64,000 bases of DNA from JAAYXS01 sp043820985 (GCA_043820985.1 JBDRDH010000127.1:10714-74713), one strand, 5' to 3'. Positions 8,838 through 18,002 are shown, numbered from the stretch's first letter. The notes: generated from the sequence alone by a model not told the origin. Made by a program: numbers and translations.

Positions 8838-10298
8838 TTAACTGAGCAGCGCCAGCACATTCTGGGGCTGGGCGTTAGCCAGTCTCAACGTGTTGGTCGC
8901 GGTCTGCACGAGAATCTGCGCCCGGGTCATGTTGCTGGTCTCGGAAGCGAAGTCCGTTTCGCGGATCGTGGACTCGGCGGCGGCCGTGTTCTCAAAGGTA
9001 ATCTGCAGCGAGTTGGCGGTGCTTTGCAGGGTATTCTTCTGGAAAGCGCCTAAACGCCCACGCAACTGTGATACGTGGTCCTGCGCCGCACGAATAATGT
9101 TCTGAGCGTTAACATAGTTCCTGGTGTTTAAGGCGTTTATCTGCCCCGTGGCGAGCGATGAGAGGTAGCCGGAGCTCGAGTCTCCCAAAGAGCCCGTGTC
9201 GACCGCCTGAATACCGAGGCTCTCCATTCCAGAGAGCGAGACGGTGGGCGAGAGCATGAAGTTAGCTCCGCCGCCGGTGATGTAGAAGGTTTGGGAGCTG
9301 TTCAGACTACCATCGCGGGTACCGAAAGCGGCCTTCAAATCGATATCCACGCTGAGGGCCTGGCTGCGCATGCTGGCGCGTAGGCCATCGGTGATAGCCG
9401 TGACACCATTAATCGAGACGGAGGCATCCTGGCCATTATCCCGGCCATCGCCCTGATCGCCGGCACTCAGGTTGGTCGCGAATCCAGTGCCACCATCAGT
9501 TAGCACCTGTACCGAGACAAACTCCGAGGAGCCGTAGTTACTGCTATTCAGAACCAGCGTATCTGTCCCCCCGGTGCTGGCGAAAGCGGAGACGCCGGTG
9601 AGATCGGTTGCCTGGTTAATGGCCGCGGCCATATCTGTGATGGTTGTTCCCGAACTGAAGGTTAGTGTTTCGGTTCCCCGGTTTCCGGCGACCTGGATGG
9701 TCACGGTGCCGTTCTGAACCTCGCTGCCGGTCCAGGTGAGCTGTCCGAGCTGGGCGGAACCAGTAACCTCAACGGTAACCGTCCGATAACTATCGTTTGG
9801 TAGGCGGGCCGCATTGATTTCAACGTTCTGGAAATAATTGCTGGCGGCCGTTACACCGGAGGTGGTGTAAGCCAGATCGCCACTGAGTAATTTACTACCC
9901 TGGAATTCAGTGTTACTGGCGATGCGATTGATGGACGTCAAAATGGCGTCGATCTGCAACTGGTTGGCGTTGCGTTCGTCCTGGCTGATACCGGCCTCGT
10001 TGGCGCTGCGATCGACCAGATCTTCCAGCTCGATCAACAAGGAGTTGATCTCCACCAGACCACCCTCCGCGGATCCCACGACGTTATTGGCGCGAGATAT
10101 GTTGGTGATTGCCGCTTGTATGGCAGTTTTTTCGGCGCGGAGATTCTCCGACGCGATCAAACCAGCGGGATCATCCCTGCCGGTGTTGATCCGGTAACCG
10201 GTGCTCAAGCGGAACAGGGAGTTGTTCATCGCGGCGTTCTGCTTGGTCAGTACGCGTTGCGCTACCAGCGACGGGATGTTTGTGTTAATGCGGCTCAT
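8838..10298 (-). CDS. fliC: Flagellin (first copy, 486 aa)
   Basis: Filament subunit. It has conserved D0/D1 ends: N-terminal SRINTNIPSLVAQRVL and LSTGYRINTGRDDPAGL, and C-terminal FENTAAAESTIRETDFASE and NVLALLS. The variable middle (about 150-350) is Thr/Ser/Gly-rich and contains a hook-IN-like stretch (ITDMAAAINQATDLTGVSAF). The start follows CTGGAGGCGC. The second flagellin upstream is similar at both ends but differs in the core. A 34-base leader segment can fold (GGCGAT with ATCGCC, 10323-10356) and contains GGA motifs, a likely CsrA target. Confidence 0.95.
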   Translation of the reverse strand: MSRINTNIPSLVAQRVLTKQNAAMNNSLFRLSTGYRINTGRDDPAGLIASENLRAEKTAIQAAITNISRANNVVGSAEGGLVEINSLLIELEDLVDRSANEAGISQDERNANQLQIDAILTSINRIASNTEFQGSKLLSGDLAYTTSGVTAASNYFQNVEINAARLPNDSYRTVTVEVTGSAQLGQLTWTGSEVQNGTVTIQVAGNRGTETLTFSSGTTITDMAAAINQATDLTGVSAFASTGGTDTLVLNSSNYGSSEFVSVQVLTDGGTGFATNLSAGDQGDGRDNGQDASVSINGVTAITDGLRASMRSQALSVDIDLKAAFGTRDGSLNSSQTFYITGGGANFMLSPTVSLSGMESLGIQAVDTGSLGDSSSGYLSSLATGQINALNTRNYVNAQNIIRAAQDHVSQLRGRLGAFQKNTLQSTANSLQITFENTAAAESTIRETDFASETSNMTRAQILVQTATNTLRLANAQPQNVLALLS

Positions 10299-10350
10299 GG
10301 ACAGCGCCTCCAGGGGCGAAATGGCGATCCTTTGCAGGGCTCTACTGCGA

Positions 10351-10379
10351 ATCGCCTCCGACTTCCAGCATTATTGAGC
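10351..10379 (-). promoter_or_regulatory. Candidate flagellar (sigma-28-like) promoter of flagellin 1
   Basis: On the minus strand GCTCAATAA is followed after 16 bases by CGAT. The same GCTCAATAA-N15-CGATA arrangement precedes the other flagellin gene, and the spacing resembles sigma-28 promoters (TAAA-N15-GCCGATAA). The match to the consensus is weak, and CGAT also forms part of a leader hairpin, so this is tentative. Confidence 0.35.
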
Positions 10380-10483
10380 CTGCCGGCCTGGTTGGCCGAC
10401 CTTCCCTTGCCTATTGGACAGTGAGGGAATCGTCCCGTCCGAGGGGGGGCTTTAGTAAAACACGTGAGGTCGGCGGGTCACAT

Positions 10484-10520
10484 GGCTCCGGGAGCGGGAA
10501 GAGCACCCGCTCCCGGAGCC
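10484..10520 (-). terminator. Hairpin terminator downstream of flagellin 2
   Basis: Perfect 15-bp stem GGCTCCGGGAGCGGG/CCCGCTCCCGGAGCC with a 7-base loop, 60 bp after the stop of the second flagellin. No T-tract follows on the minus strand, so it could instead protect the mRNA 3' end. Confidence 0.65.
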
Positions 10521-10580
10521 CGCCGGCGATTAGGCCGCGGGATCACTACTGGTTATCAGTCCTTGGCGGGTTTTAGTGGA

Positions 10581-12011
10581 CTATCCACTCAGCAGTTGTA
10601 GTACTAATTGCGGCGTCTGGTTCGCGAGGCTCAAGGCGGCGGTACTGGCATTAGCGAGCACCTGGTTCCGGGCCAATTGCGAGGTTTCGTACGCGAAGTC
10701 AGCGTCGCGAATACTCGATTCGGATGACATCAGATTTTCCATGGTGATACTTAACTGGTCAATGTTGGTATCGAGTGTGTTCTTCTCAAAGGCCCCCAGA
10801 CGCCCCCGGAGTACCGAGACCTGTTCGATGGCTTCATCCACGATCTTAGAGGCTTCGGCGAAGTGTCCGGAGACCAGCGAATAATCGCTACCGGTCACGA
10901 TTTGTGACAAGTAGCCGACAGAACTGTTGCCTAACCGCGAGGCCGCGACCGACTGAACACCGATGTTGACCTGCAAGTTAGTGGTGACGTGCGCTCCGAT
11001 TTGGTAGAGCGCGCCGCCGGCGGTAATGGCAAAGGAAGTTTGCCCCAGGCCGAAGTCACTGGCCAAGGCCAGATCCACGTCCAGGGTGGCCGTCTTGAGT
11101 CGCAGCAGATTGCCATCCCCAGTGCTGCGCGTCCCGTTGATGGTGGCGGTGGCGTCACGGCCTTCGTCGCGCTGGACATCTTCGTTATCGGCATTGGTCA
11201 GGTCGAAGGAACCGCCCCCGGGCAGCCGTTGCACGGACACGAACTGAGAACTACCCAGGCCGGTGCTCTTCATGACGAAACCGGAGGTGGGATTGGCCGA
11301 TAACTCGGCGATAACTCCGGTGGAATCACTGATGGCGTTGATGGCTGACACGACACTGGCAGCGGTCGCGCCGGCGATGAAGGAGAGCGTGGTGACACCC
11401 GCGTTACCCTGGATCTCGATGGTGACCTCGCTCGGCACGGTACCGTCACGGTAGTACAATTCAGCCGGCTGGGCGGACTGGGTGACTTCGACGTTGACCG
11501 GGATGTAGTCCCGCGAGCCGAACTGTGCGCTCTTGATATTGAGGGCCGCGATCTGTGTATCGGACACCCCACTGGTAATGTAGTCGAGCGAGCCATTGAG
11601 CAGATGTCGCCCGGCAAAGGTGGTGCTATTGGCGATCCGGGTGATGCTGGCAATCGCGGAGTCAATCTGCAATTGATTGGCGCGGATTTCCTCATCGGAG
11701 AATCCGCCCTCGTTGGCGGCTTCAACGATCTTGCCCTGGATATCGCGCAGCAAGGCGGCGACTTCGTCGAGGGCACCTTCCGTGGTGGAAATAATCAGGC
11801 TGGCGCGCTGCGTATTAGAGATTGCCTGACTGACGGCGGCGGTTTCCGAACGCAGACGCTCGGAGACAATCAGGCCGGCGGGATCATCCTTGCCATGGTT
11901 GATCCGCAGGCCGGTCGCCAGTCGCTCCAACGTGCCATTGAGACTTTTGTACGAGTTGTTGAGGTTTCGCTGGGCAATCAGCGCGCCCACATTGGTGTTA
12001 ATTCGAGCCAT
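10581..12011 (-). CDS. fliC: Flagellin (second copy, 476 aa)
   Basis: Filament subunit with conserved ends (ARINTNVGALIAQRNLNNS, LATGLRINHGKDDPAGLIVS; C-terminal MENLMSSESSIRDADFAYE, TPQLVLQLLSG) and a variable centre of about 200 residues (VTIEIQGNAGVTTLSFIAGA). It is divergent enough from the 486-aa copy that they are separate paralogues, not a recent duplication. An AAGGAGGATGG ribosome-binding site precedes ATG 12011 and contains overlapping GGA motifs, as CsrA sites over flagellin Shine-Dalgarnos do in Bacillus. csrA lies immediately upstream. Confidence 0.95.
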   Translation of the reverse strand: MARINTNVGALIAQRNLNNSYKSLNGTLERLATGLRINHGKDDPAGLIVSERLRSETAAVSQAISNTQRASLIISTTEGALDEVAALLRDIQGKIVEAANEGGFSDEEIRANQLQIDSAIASITRIANSTTFAGRHLLNGSLDYITSGVSDTQIAALNIKSAQFGSRDYIPVNVEVTQSAQPAELYYRDGTVPSEVTIEIQGNAGVTTLSFIAGATAASVVSAINAISDSTGVIAELSANPTSGFVMKSTGLGSSQFVSVQRLPGGGSFDLTNADNEDVQRDEGRDATATINGTRSTGDGNLLRLKTATLDVDLALASDFGLGQTSFAITAGGALYQIGAHVTTNLQVNIGVQSVAASRLGNSSVGYLSQIVTGSDYSLVSGHFAEASKIVDEAIEQVSVLRGRLGAFEKNTLDTNIDQLSITMENLMSSESSIRDADFAYETSQLARNQVLANASTAALSLANQTPQLVLQLLSG

Positions 12012-12038
12012 TGGCCATCCTCCTTGAACGGTTCGTGG

Positions 12039-12068
12039 CTATCGAGAATCGAATGAAAGTTATTGAGC
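12039..12068 (-). promoter_or_regulatory. Candidate flagellar (sigma-28-like) promoter of flagellin 2
   Basis: Minus-strand GCTCAATAA, 15 bases, then CGATAG, ending 28 bp from the start codon. CGATA matches the core of the sigma-28 -10 box, and the arrangement is shared with the other flagellin gene. The -35 agrees poorly with TAAA. Confidence 0.4.
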
Positions 12069-12101
12069 AGGGTGTGTAACCAGTGTACAGAACGCCGATA
12101 C

Positions 12102-12347
12102 CTAGCGGCCGGGGCGGCCGTGGGTGCGTGGAGGAGCAGCTACCTTGGCGAGATCCTCGGTACTGACTCCCGCCGCCTTGCGGTTTTCGCGTTGGATGGC
12201 GTCGTATACTTCCTTGCGGTGAACGGATATCTCGGTGGGGGCTACAATTCCCAGCCGCACTTTGTCCCCCCGAATATCGACGACCGTGATTTGCACGTTG
12301 TCGCCGATAATAATTGATTCGTCTCGTTGTCTTGAGAGCACCAACAT
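12102..12347 (-). CDS. csrA: Carbon storage regulator CsrA (translational regulator)
   Basis: Small dimeric RNA-binding protein that blocks translation by binding GGA motifs in leaders. The 81-aa product has the full family core MLVLSRQRDESIIIGDNVQI, RGDKVRLGIVAP and HRKEVYDAI, including the Arg of the RNA-binding C-terminal strand (HRKEV). A ~20-residue basic tail follows. GGAAGGAG precedes the ATG. In the 214-bp gap to fliW there is a minus-strand TATAAT at 12515-12520 that may give it a separate promoter. It lies between fliW and the flagellins, the classical FliW-CsrA-Hag arrangement. Confidence 0.95.
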   Translation of the reverse strand: MLVLSRQRDESIIIGDNVQITVVDIRGDKVRLGIVAPTEISVHRKEVYDAIQRENRKAAGVSTEDLAKVAAPPRTHGRPGR

Positions 12348-12561
12348 CCGCGGCTCCTTCCTGGATTATGCCGATGCCTGGTTTGTCAACAGGTGCCGGT
12401 TTCATAGTGAAGGGCACCCGACTAATGCACGCCGTCTGGTTAGCCTGTCGTGCCAGCGCGCGGGACCACAACGGCCTGTCCGAAATCCGTCGGGCCGCGG
12501 GTGGGCGTGTTTTCATTATAACCAACCTGGCGTACATGGCACCACTTCCGTTACATGTTTC

Positions 12562-13011
12562 CTAGGCCGTGCGCGAGACAGCCGGCGTCACGTCCGTGGT
12601 AATGAGCGGATGACGCGTGCTGTAGCGCTTGTCAGCCAGGACCAATTGCTTGCCCAGGAGCGACCGGGCCCCAATGACCAGCGGTCCCAATAGATTCGCC
12701 GTGAGCTTGTCGGCGACCTTGTTGACAATCACCAGCACCTGGCAGTCAGTCAGGTCTGACAACCGCAGGCTGGCGACGTCCCCGGCCCGGATCGGCACCT
12801 GGTAATCCGGTATGAAGGCCAGGGGATCGCAGACGACAAACGCCAACTGCGGATCATCCACTGATTGCAACCAGAAAAATACCGGGTCCGGCGATGTTTG
12901 GATCAGGGCGTAACGCCGCTGCTCGTGAAAACCGAGCAGCCCGTCATAGAAGTCAATGATCCGTTCCTCGTTCACTTCCAGTGGTCCAAAACGTTGTGTC
13001 TCGATGAGCAT
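12562..13011 (-). CDS. fliW: Flagellar assembly factor FliW
   Basis: Antagonist of CsrA that also binds flagellin, coupling flagellin synthesis to secretion. The 149-aa product begins MLIETQRFGPLEVNEERI and contains FYDGLLGFHEQRRYAL, FFWLQSVDDPQLAFVVCDP and VLVIVNK, all FliW family motifs. The longer frame to 13185 is rejected: the ATG at 13011 has a GGGAG site just upstream, and the extra 58 residues are low-quality basic sequence. Its stop lies 214 bp before csrA. Confidence 0.93.
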   Translation of the reverse strand: MLIETQRFGPLEVNEERIIDFYDGLLGFHEQRRYALIQTSPDPVFFWLQSVDDPQLAFVVCDPLAFIPDYQVPIRAGDVASLRLSDLTDCQVLVIVNKVADKLTANLLGPLVIGARSLLGKQLVLADKRYSTRHPLITTDVTPAVSRTA

Positions 13012-13243
13012 TCTCTTGCTCCCTTGGCTCTTAAGTACCCAGTTCCAGTATGCCCAACGGGCGGATTGGCCACCGTGGGCCAACGTCACCACGTTCCGCC
13101 GTTGGGTCGGGCTCTCCGACCGCCCAACTCGCGTCCTGCGAGTCACTGGGGGTTGCGCCGACCGAGCCAGCGTGGCCGTTCGCAACCGGTTGTCGACGCT
13201 GTCTATCCTCCAAGTGGCCCCTTGCGGGCCAAATCCGTCGTCA

Positions 13244-15154
13244 TTACAGGAAATCCAGTAATGAAAGATTCATTACGCGGGCGGCGGTGTTCAGATTGGC
13301 CTGTAGTGCGGTTTGCATCTGTTGGAATCGCACGATGGCCTCGGAGAGATCCACGTCGCGGGTGTCGCTCAGCAACACGTGTGCGGCGGTGACCTCGTTC
13401 TCCATCAAAGTGCCGCGTTTTTCCATGGCCTGCGCGTGGGCGGCCACGTTGCCCTGCATTTCCCGTAGTGTCTTCAAAGTCTGGTTCAAGCGCTGCCCCG
13501 CGCGAGTGAGCAGCCGTGTGTCGTCGCCGCGCAATCCGCCGCGCAGCTCAAGCAGGGCGGTAAAGCCGTTGTTGTTGCGGATCGGATTGATATCCCGGCC
13601 GATCAGCGTGTCGCCGGTGGCCGGGACATCCAGCCCCAAGCTGCCCAAGGCTGGCGAGAGATTCACGCGCTCAGCGCGGAATGTGCCCGGGCCGCTGGTA
13701 TTGTCGGTGATCATCAGGCCATTACCCTGGCTGACGAACGTGGCTGTAATAGCTCCGCCACCCTGGGTGTTAAGCAGCGAGATGACATCCTGGAGCGTCA
13801 CGGCTCCATCGATGTCAATCTCGATGGAGGTGTCGTCAGCCGTGATGATGCGTATATCATTGCCTTCGAGCGTCTCAACGCCCCGGCCGTTATTCAGGTC
13901 GGCCAGGGCCGTGTCGGCATGCAGTGAACGGATACCCAGCGCCGTGGCCAGTTGGCCGTTGTTTTCCTCAATGGTCAGGTCGGTACCCGAGACGCGATTG
14001 AGTATCTCGATGGAATTACCGTCGTCCGCGATTCGAGCCCAGACCCCAACGTCGGTCTGGTTGATGGCGTTGAGCAGATCCTCCACGGTTTGGGCATTGG
14101 CGAAGTCCGGCGTGGCCGAATAACTGCCATTGCGAATCGTGAAGCTGTTGGTGGTGTCCAGGCCGGTGCCGCCGGCCAGGTCGGCCAGGTTGGTCTGTAA
14201 GGTCAGGCGCGGATCCAGGTCGGCCGCGCCGCCGGCCAAGGCCAGGCCACTGGCGGTGAGGCCCAGGTCACGGGCGGTGTGTCCCCCGGCGATATCACTG
14301 ATCGTAATTGAGACCGGGGCTCCGATGGCCGAGCCGATGGTGATGTTCTGTGTTCCGAGAACCGCCTGCAAGCTGGCCGGCATCTCGGCGTTCAGCTTGT
14401 CGATCAGATCGCCGACGGTGTCAGCAGCGCTCAAATCGATTTCCACTTGCGAGTTGCCATCACTAACCACGATCCGGCCCAGCGTGACACCGTTGCCGGC
14501 CGTGCCGCGCAAATCACTAATGCGTGTCTGGCTGGTGAGGGCCGGATTCAGGTCCACCACGCCGCGAACGGCGGTGGAAACACCGGCGAAAAGCTCCGCC
14601 CCGGAATACTTGAAATGGTCCTCGGCCAGGTCGGTACTCACGATTGTCGAGGCGCGGCCGGTGTCGCCATGATAGATGATACCGTCAGCGGTCCATTCAA
14701 AGGGCTGGTCGTTGTAATGGCCGGCAAACAAATAGGTGTCCAGATACTGCCGGTTCCCAATGGCCACCAGTTGCTCAAGAGTGCTGTCGATGACCGGGGC
14801 CAGGGAGCTGCGTTCGTCGGCCGAGATGGTGTCGCCGACGGATTGCAAAGCGATGGATTCAGCGTCCATGAGCAGGTTGACGGCATCCAGCATCGCCGCC
14901 TCGTTCTGCATCATGATGTTATTGGCGTTCAGCAGGCTGCGTTCGAGTTGCTTGACCTGGTCGAGTTGACGATCAATCGATGAAGCGGCGGCGGCGCTGA
15001 GGGGGTCGTCACTGGGGCGCGTGACCCGCAGCCCGGTCGCGAGCTGGTTCTGCACGGTAAGCAGGCCGGCTTGATTGCGCCGCACGGTTTCCAGCAGATT
15101 GAATGTCCGCAGGTTCTGGCTGACGCGTGCCATGTTGATTGGGATAACGGCCAT
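13244..15154 (-). CDS. flgL: Flagellar hook-associated protein 3 FlgL, enlarged
   Basis: Hook-filament junction protein. The N-terminal flagellin-like helices (SQNLRTFNLLETVRRNQAGL, ATGLRVTRPSDDPLSAAAAS, QYLDTYLFAGHYNDQPFEW) and the C-terminal helix (ALQANLNTAARVMNLSLLDFL region) identify it. At 636 aa it is about twice the usual 300-330 because three hook-IN-type modules lie in the middle. These are ISDLRGTAGNGVTLGRI... DTVGDLIDKLN, LADLAGGTGLDTTNSF... TVEDLLNAIN, and LADLNNGRGVETLEG... TLQDVISLLN. AAGGA precedes ATG 15154. flgK lies 142 bp upstream in the same direction. Confidence 0.92.
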   Translation of the reverse strand: MAVIPINMARVSQNLRTFNLLETVRRNQAGLLTVQNQLATGLRVTRPSDDPLSAAAASSIDRQLDQVKQLERSLLNANNIMMQNEAAMLDAVNLLMDAESIALQSVGDTISADERSSLAPVIDSTLEQLVAIGNRQYLDTYLFAGHYNDQPFEWTADGIIYHGDTGRASTIVSTDLAEDHFKYSGAELFAGVSTAVRGVVDLNPALTSQTRISDLRGTAGNGVTLGRIVVSDGNSQVEIDLSAADTVGDLIDKLNAEMPASLQAVLGTQNITIGSAIGAPVSITISDIAGGHTARDLGLTASGLALAGGAADLDPRLTLQTNLADLAGGTGLDTTNSFTIRNGSYSATPDFANAQTVEDLLNAINQTDVGVWARIADDGNSIEILNRVSGTDLTIEENNGQLATALGIRSLHADTALADLNNGRGVETLEGNDIRIITADDTSIEIDIDGAVTLQDVISLLNTQGGGAITATFVSQGNGLMITDNTSGPGTFRAERVNLSPALGSLGLDVPATGDTLIGRDINPIRNNNGFTALLELRGGLRGDDTRLLTRAGQRLNQTLKTLREMQGNVAAHAQAMEKRGTLMENEVTAAHVLLSDTRDVDLSEAIVRFQQMQTALQANLNTAARVMNLSLLDFL

Positions 15155-15296
15155 GTTTCCTTCGCTCTAACGCCGTGAGGCAATTACACCCCGGCGGAGT
15201 GCGTATAGTGGTACCGAGCGGTCGCGTGACCGTTCCGTGTCAGTACACCATCCGTGCTCCATCCGTGGGTTCATGTTTCATGCCTCATTTGTGCTA

Positions 15297-17003
15297 CTAT
15301 CTCACCAGTGCCAGGACCTCATTGGAAATATTGTTCAAAACACCCAGAAAACGAGTGGCGCCTTGATACGCCAGTTCGTACTTTGTCAGATTGATCACTT
15401 CTTCGTCGAGGCTGACGCCGCTGACCGACTCGCGTTGAGCGACCAGTCCGGCATAGACGGTGTCAGCCGCCTGGTAAGCGGTTCGTGCGCCGGCTGCCAC
15501 GACCGCAATGCGGTTGACCATGTTGGCCTGAAAGTCGAGCGCGCTCTGGTTATCCAGCAATGTGCTGGCGGCTTCACTCAACCGGGCCAGGCGACCGGCG
15601 TTACTGCCGTCGCCGGGAGCGCCATTCAAGGAGGCGGCCAGCAGGCGCGGATCGTTCCGCACCACATCATTCAGGCTGATCGTGGCGGCGTCGGTGCCAT
15701 CCAGGAGCGTGGCCACGCCCAGGGCCGCCAGGGCGCCCGCGCTGTCCTCCGAGAACCAGAACTCCGAGCCATCACTGGCGGATAGTTGCAAGCGGCCGTC
15801 GGCCGTGACGCTGGCGGTCAGTCCGGGCACGGCGGCGAGATCCTGGGCCAGACTTTCCAGCGAGGTGTCAGTGCCGATACCGTCCAGGTCAACCTCGATC
15901 AGGCGGGTGATGGCCTGGCCGCTGGCCTGGTCACGGACGTGCACGATGAATGAGCCGTTCTCGACCGGGTAAGTCAGGGCGGCGGCTGAGCCATTGAGTG
16001 CCTGGGTGGAGTCACCGACGGCGTACGTGCCGGTGAGTGATTCGTAGCCCACCAGGCCGCTGCCGGTTGAATGCACGCGGTTCACTTCGTAAATCAGTCC
16101 GCGCGCCAGGCGATCGAGTTCGGTTACCTGTCCGACCAGGTGGTCATCACGGGCGGAAATCTGGGCCGCCAGTTGTCCATCGCGAATGATGACGGTGCCG
16201 TTGTTGTCGGCGAAGCGCACCGTGGCGCGCTCCAGCCCGCCTTCCAATTCACTCTCGACAGTCAAACCGCGCGAGCGGTTAAACTCGACCAGCGGCTCAC
16301 TGTTGATATAGACGTTAGCGGTACTGTTACTCTGGATGCGAACCTCGATGTCCATCAACTCCGCCAGTTCGCGCAGCAAGGCGTCGCGCCGATCGCAGAG
16401 CGGCGAGCTGTAGCCGGACCCGCGCGCTTCCTGCACGACGATCAAGGCATTCAGGTTGGCGATTTCAGCGGCCAGCTCGTTGGCCCGCGCGGCACCTTGT
16501 ACCACGGCATCATTCAGATCACCGGCTTGTCGCAGCAGCGTGCCGCGCTGCCGTTGCAAGCTTTGGATGGTGGCCTCCATCGTGGCCAGCACCAGGTTGC
16601 GCGAGGTCATCTCGCCGGGCTGTTCCTGCAGCTCAACGAAAGTGTTGAAGAATTCCATCAATCCAGTGGAGAGATCGAACTCGGTCAATTCATTGTAAAG
16701 CGATTCAATCTGGCTGAGCGTCTGATAGGTGGACTCACTGGCGGCGCGGGCTCCCAGCGACTGCCGCAAGTGGTTCTCGACGGCCTCATCGAGATGCCGC
16801 TCGAGGGCGTTCAGGTTTACCCCGCCGCCGGCGGCGACACCGGTTGACGACCGGCCGCCTTCCAAGGCGCTCAGTCGGCCGGTCAGGCGCGTGTAATCAG
16901 CATTGCCGACATTGGCAATATTCTGACCGGTCAGCGAGATGGCCGACTGATACGCGGCCAGAGCGCTGCGACCGATCTGAAATGACGCGCCTAACAATGC
17001 CAT
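15297..17003 (-). CDS. flgK: Flagellar hook-associated protein 1 FlgK
   Basis: First hook-filament junction protein, 568 aa. The N-terminus has the rod/hook motif IGRSALAAYQSAISLTGQNI followed by ANVGNADYTRL. The FlgK helical domain follows (LETFVELQEQPGEMTSRNLV-like region). The C-terminus is LDEEVINLTKYELAYQGATR, typical of the family. It starts 3 bp after the flgN stop with a GTAGGG site, so it is probably translated from the same operon mRNA. Normal length for FlgK. Confidence 0.94.
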   Translation of the reverse strand: MALLGASFQIGRSALAAYQSAISLTGQNIANVGNADYTRLTGRLSALEGGRSSTGVAAGGGVNLNALERHLDEAVENHLRQSLGARAASESTYQTLSQIESLYNELTEFDLSTGLMEFFNTFVELQEQPGEMTSRNLVLATMEATIQSLQRQRGTLLRQAGDLNDAVVQGAARANELAAEIANLNALIVVQEARGSGYSSPLCDRRDALLRELAELMDIEVRIQSNSTANVYINSEPLVEFNRSRGLTVESELEGGLERATVRFADNNGTVIIRDGQLAAQISARDDHLVGQVTELDRLARGLIYEVNRVHSTGSGLVGYESLTGTYAVGDSTQALNGSAAALTYPVENGSFIVHVRDQASGQAITRLIEVDLDGIGTDTSLESLAQDLAAVPGLTASVTADGRLQLSASDGSEFWFSEDSAGALAALGVATLLDGTDAATISLNDVVRNDPRLLAASLNGAPGDGSNAGRLARLSEAASTLLDNQSALDFQANMVNRIAVVAAGARTAYQAADTVYAGLVAQRESVSGVSLDEEVINLTKYELAYQGATRFLGVLNNISNEVLALVR

Positions 17004-17006
17004 GGT

Positions 17007-17567
17007 TTACCCTACCGCATCCAGCCAGGAACGGGCGTTGCGTTGTTCGTGTTGACCTTCAGGTCCGTACACAATTGACTCCTGATTGGCTCGTGCCAAT
17101 TCGGCGAAGACGCCACGGATGTGTGATTGCAGATTGTGTGCCACCTGTGCCACCAGTTTGTTTTTCTCCTGCAATTCCAGGGCGATCTGGCGCAGAGCCG
17201 CGTTTCTGGCCCGTAAAGCGGATGAATGTGGTTCCGCCAGATGATCCGCCATCTGTTCCAACGACCGCCCGGAAGCGGGGCTCACCCGCAGACACTGCGC
17301 GGTGCGCGCAAGAATTGCTCGGCGTTGTTCCTGGCCATCAAGGATTTGTTCGAGCAGCGCGGCTTCATCCGCCGTACAGCGTTGCAGGGTTTGGGCATCA
17401 GCGCCGCGGATGGCGGTCAGCTTTTCCTGGGCCATGTCCAGCAGTTGTCTAAGCAGCTTCTGCAAGCCAGCCATGCTCTCGTTGAGCTGGTTGGCCAGCA
17501 GGCCCAGGGTGGGCTCGGCCGCGCCGGGATTGAGCTGAAGAGTATGTTCGTGAGTGTTACTCGTCAT
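17007..17567 (-). CDS. flgN: FlgN-family flagellar export chaperone
   Basis: Predicted cytosolic chaperone for FlgK and FlgL. The 186-aa product is almost entirely helical: LANQLNESMAGLQKLLRQLL, DMAQEKLTAIRGADAQTLQR, then heptad-like Glu/Gln/Leu-rich helices to the end. That composition plus its position just before flgK defines the family. ATG 17567 (MTSNTHEHTLQL) overlaps the end of the rod-binding gene by 11 bp, implying coupling; the upstream extension to 17663 is Arg/Pro-rich out-of-family sequence. Sequence similarity within FlgN is low, so context carries much of the call. Confidence 0.8.
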   Translation of the reverse strand: MTSNTHEHTLQLNPGAAEPTLGLLANQLNESMAGLQKLLRQLLDMAQEKLTAIRGADAQTLQRCTADEAALLEQILDGQEQRRAILARTAQCLRVSPASGRSLEQMADHLAEPHSSALRARNAALRQIALELQEKNKLVAQVAHNLQSHIRGVFAELARANQESIVYGPEGQHEQRNARSWLDAVG

Positions 17568-17994
17568 TACAGGTCTCCGAGACCGGCTGGGCCTGCAGGC
17601 AAGTGTGCCAGGAAAGTGGCGCGGTCGGGGCACTGGTCGTCTCGTCCTGGCCTTGTAGTTCACGGGTCAACCGGGTGACCAGGCCGCTGGAGTCCGCGGC
17701 GGCCACCGTGTCGGCGATCTGTTCGTCGAGATACTGGGCGAAGATTTTCTCGCCGTGCCCGCCGCTGGCGAACCGCGTTCCGATCGGGAACTCGCGCATC
17801 TGCGCCAGCATGGGCTTGAAGAACAACTCGGACACCATTTGGGCACAGGCCTCGCGCACCATGACCGGACTGTCATTGTCCAGTTGGCGGCCCATCTTCA
17901 GCAGAGCCCGCAGCGTCTGCCGGTCCGCCGGTGCGGTGCTGGCCGGGCTGGCGAGCGGCTGGCTGGGGCTGGATTGAATGGCTGCCACGGTCAT
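17557..17994 (-). CDS. flgJ: Rod-binding protein, FlgJ N-terminal domain only
   Basis: Rod assembly protein of 145 aa carrying the rod-binding domain (CAQMVSELFFKPMLAQMREF, GGHGEKIFAQYLDEQIAD). It lacks the muramidase domain fused to it in enteric FlgJ, as in many non-proteobacteria. The start is ATG 17994 (MTVAAIQSSPSQ), just after the flgI stop, whose final GAGGAG codons supply the ribosome-binding site. Its stop overlaps flgN. The peptidoglycan hydrolase needed for rod penetration must be encoded elsewhere. Confidence 0.88.
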   Translation of the reverse strand: MTVAAIQSSPSQPLASPASTAPADRQTLRALLKMGRQLDNDSPVMVREACAQMVSELFFKPMLAQMREFPIGTRFASGGHGEKIFAQYLDEQIADTVAAADSSGLVTRLTRELQGQDETTSAPTAPLSWHTCLQAQPVSETCNDE

Positions 17995-18002
17995 GTCGGG
18001 GC

